Assembly: GCF_003544915.1 (NCBI RefSeq)
Contig: NZ_CP032097.1
Location: forward strand, 186,001-250,000
DNA: 64,000 bases
Direction: 5' to 3'
DNA from: Arcobacter ellisii
GTDB lineage: Bacteria > Campylobacterota > Campylobacteria > Campylobacterales > Arcobacteraceae
Notes under the pieces: generated by a model
Told to the model about the DNA's origin: nothing
Seen by the model: only the letters and a program-made list of their open reading frames with translations
The model's database searches: none
Part shown: positions 63,813 through 64,000 of the stretch, piece by piece
Numbering within the stretch: the first letter of the stretch is position 1
Layout: every line of letters begins with the position of its first letter
Made by a program: the position numbers and the translations under genes

Positions 63813-64000
63813 ATGTTTGAAATAATAACAAAAAAGATAAGCAATAAAATTATAGTGGCGTTATTTCTACTTATGTCACTAAGTAGCTTAACAGTTATAT
63901 TTGTAACAACTTCCAAAGTAACTGAAGATTTAATTGTAAAAACAAAAGAAAACTTAGAGATGTTAAATGCGGCAATGTTTCAAAGTCTTAGAAATGCAAT
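63813..64000 (+). CDS. N-terminus of a membrane sensor protein (cut by window end)
   Basis: 62 codons are visible (MFEIITKKISNKIIVALFLL then MSLSSLTVIFVTTSKVTEDL...). A membrane helix at about 13-31 is followed by the start of a periplasmic helical sensor, as in chemoreceptors and sensor kinases. It lies 15 nt after the CheA-like gene in the same direction. The output domain is outside the window. Confidence 0.7.
   Translation, partial: MFEIITKKISNKIIVALFLLMSLSSLTVIFVTTSKVTEDLIVKTKENLEMLNAAMFQSLRNA

Overview
The window is a 64 kb chromosomal segment of a very AT-rich member of the Campylobacterota. It is most likely a free-living or host-associated Arcobacteraceae (Arcobacter-like) organism. 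This rests on base composition, the porCDAB order for pyruvate:ferredoxin oxidoreductase, a DUF3373-type porin, sulfide:quinone oxidoreductase, the HNH/ATPase and methyl-accepting protein families, and frequent TTG/GTG starts that overlap upstream stop codons. No species is assigned.

Layout. 1-2.1 kb: the 5' part of luxS, a response regulator with a degenerate receiver, an isochorismatase-type hydrolase and a small membrane protein. 2.2-4.7 kb: a two-gene AAA ATPase plus HNH nuclease cassette resembling Septu (PtuA/PtuB) anti-phage systems. 4.7-9.7 kb: small unknown genes and a four-gene Mla/MCE lipid-transport operon. 9.7-14.1 kb: an AbrB-family membrane protein and the porCDAB operon. 14.4-17.6 kb: a HAD phosphatase, a peptide-binding protein, and ribosomal proteins S9 and L13. 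17.7-26.7 kb: a phosphate regulon with PstS, an EAL-CBS-GGDEF protein, PstC, PstA, PstB, PhoU, a PsiE-like protein, and a response regulator/sensor kinase pair. 26.8-50.4 kb: mostly housekeeping genes (prfA, rpsT, glmM, lspA, leuC, mobA, an sqr-rhodanese operon, rplT, rpmI, infC, thrS, a porin, an NFACT protein, cdsA, dxr, tsaD, nnr, cutA, thiG). 50.4-52.3 kb: seven tRNA genes around a 1.15 kb gene-free stretch that holds nested inverted repeats and what looks like a structured RNA. 52.4-53.7 kb: a truncated DNA methyltransferase/restriction gene interrupted by an IS256-like (zinc-ribbon variant) insertion sequence whose transposase is frameshifted. 53.8-64 kb: a chemosensory island with PAS, HDOD and receiver proteins, three methyl-accepting proteins, and a CheA-like protein without a phosphotransfer domain.

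How the parts connect. The phosphate locus appears to be controlled by its own two-component pair. Identical tandem GTAACC-N5-GTAACC boxes lie exactly 9 nt upstream of a -10 element at both the pstS and pstC promoters, a Pho-box-like arrangement. The chemosensory island has two promoters that share a 23-nt motif. Its components suggest a sensory array in which the kinase-like protein must obtain a phosphotransfer domain in trans or act as a scaffold. The accessory material worth most attention is the Septu-like cassette, the gene-free structured region between the tRNA clusters, the phosphate operators, and the Hpt-less CheA with its partner gene.
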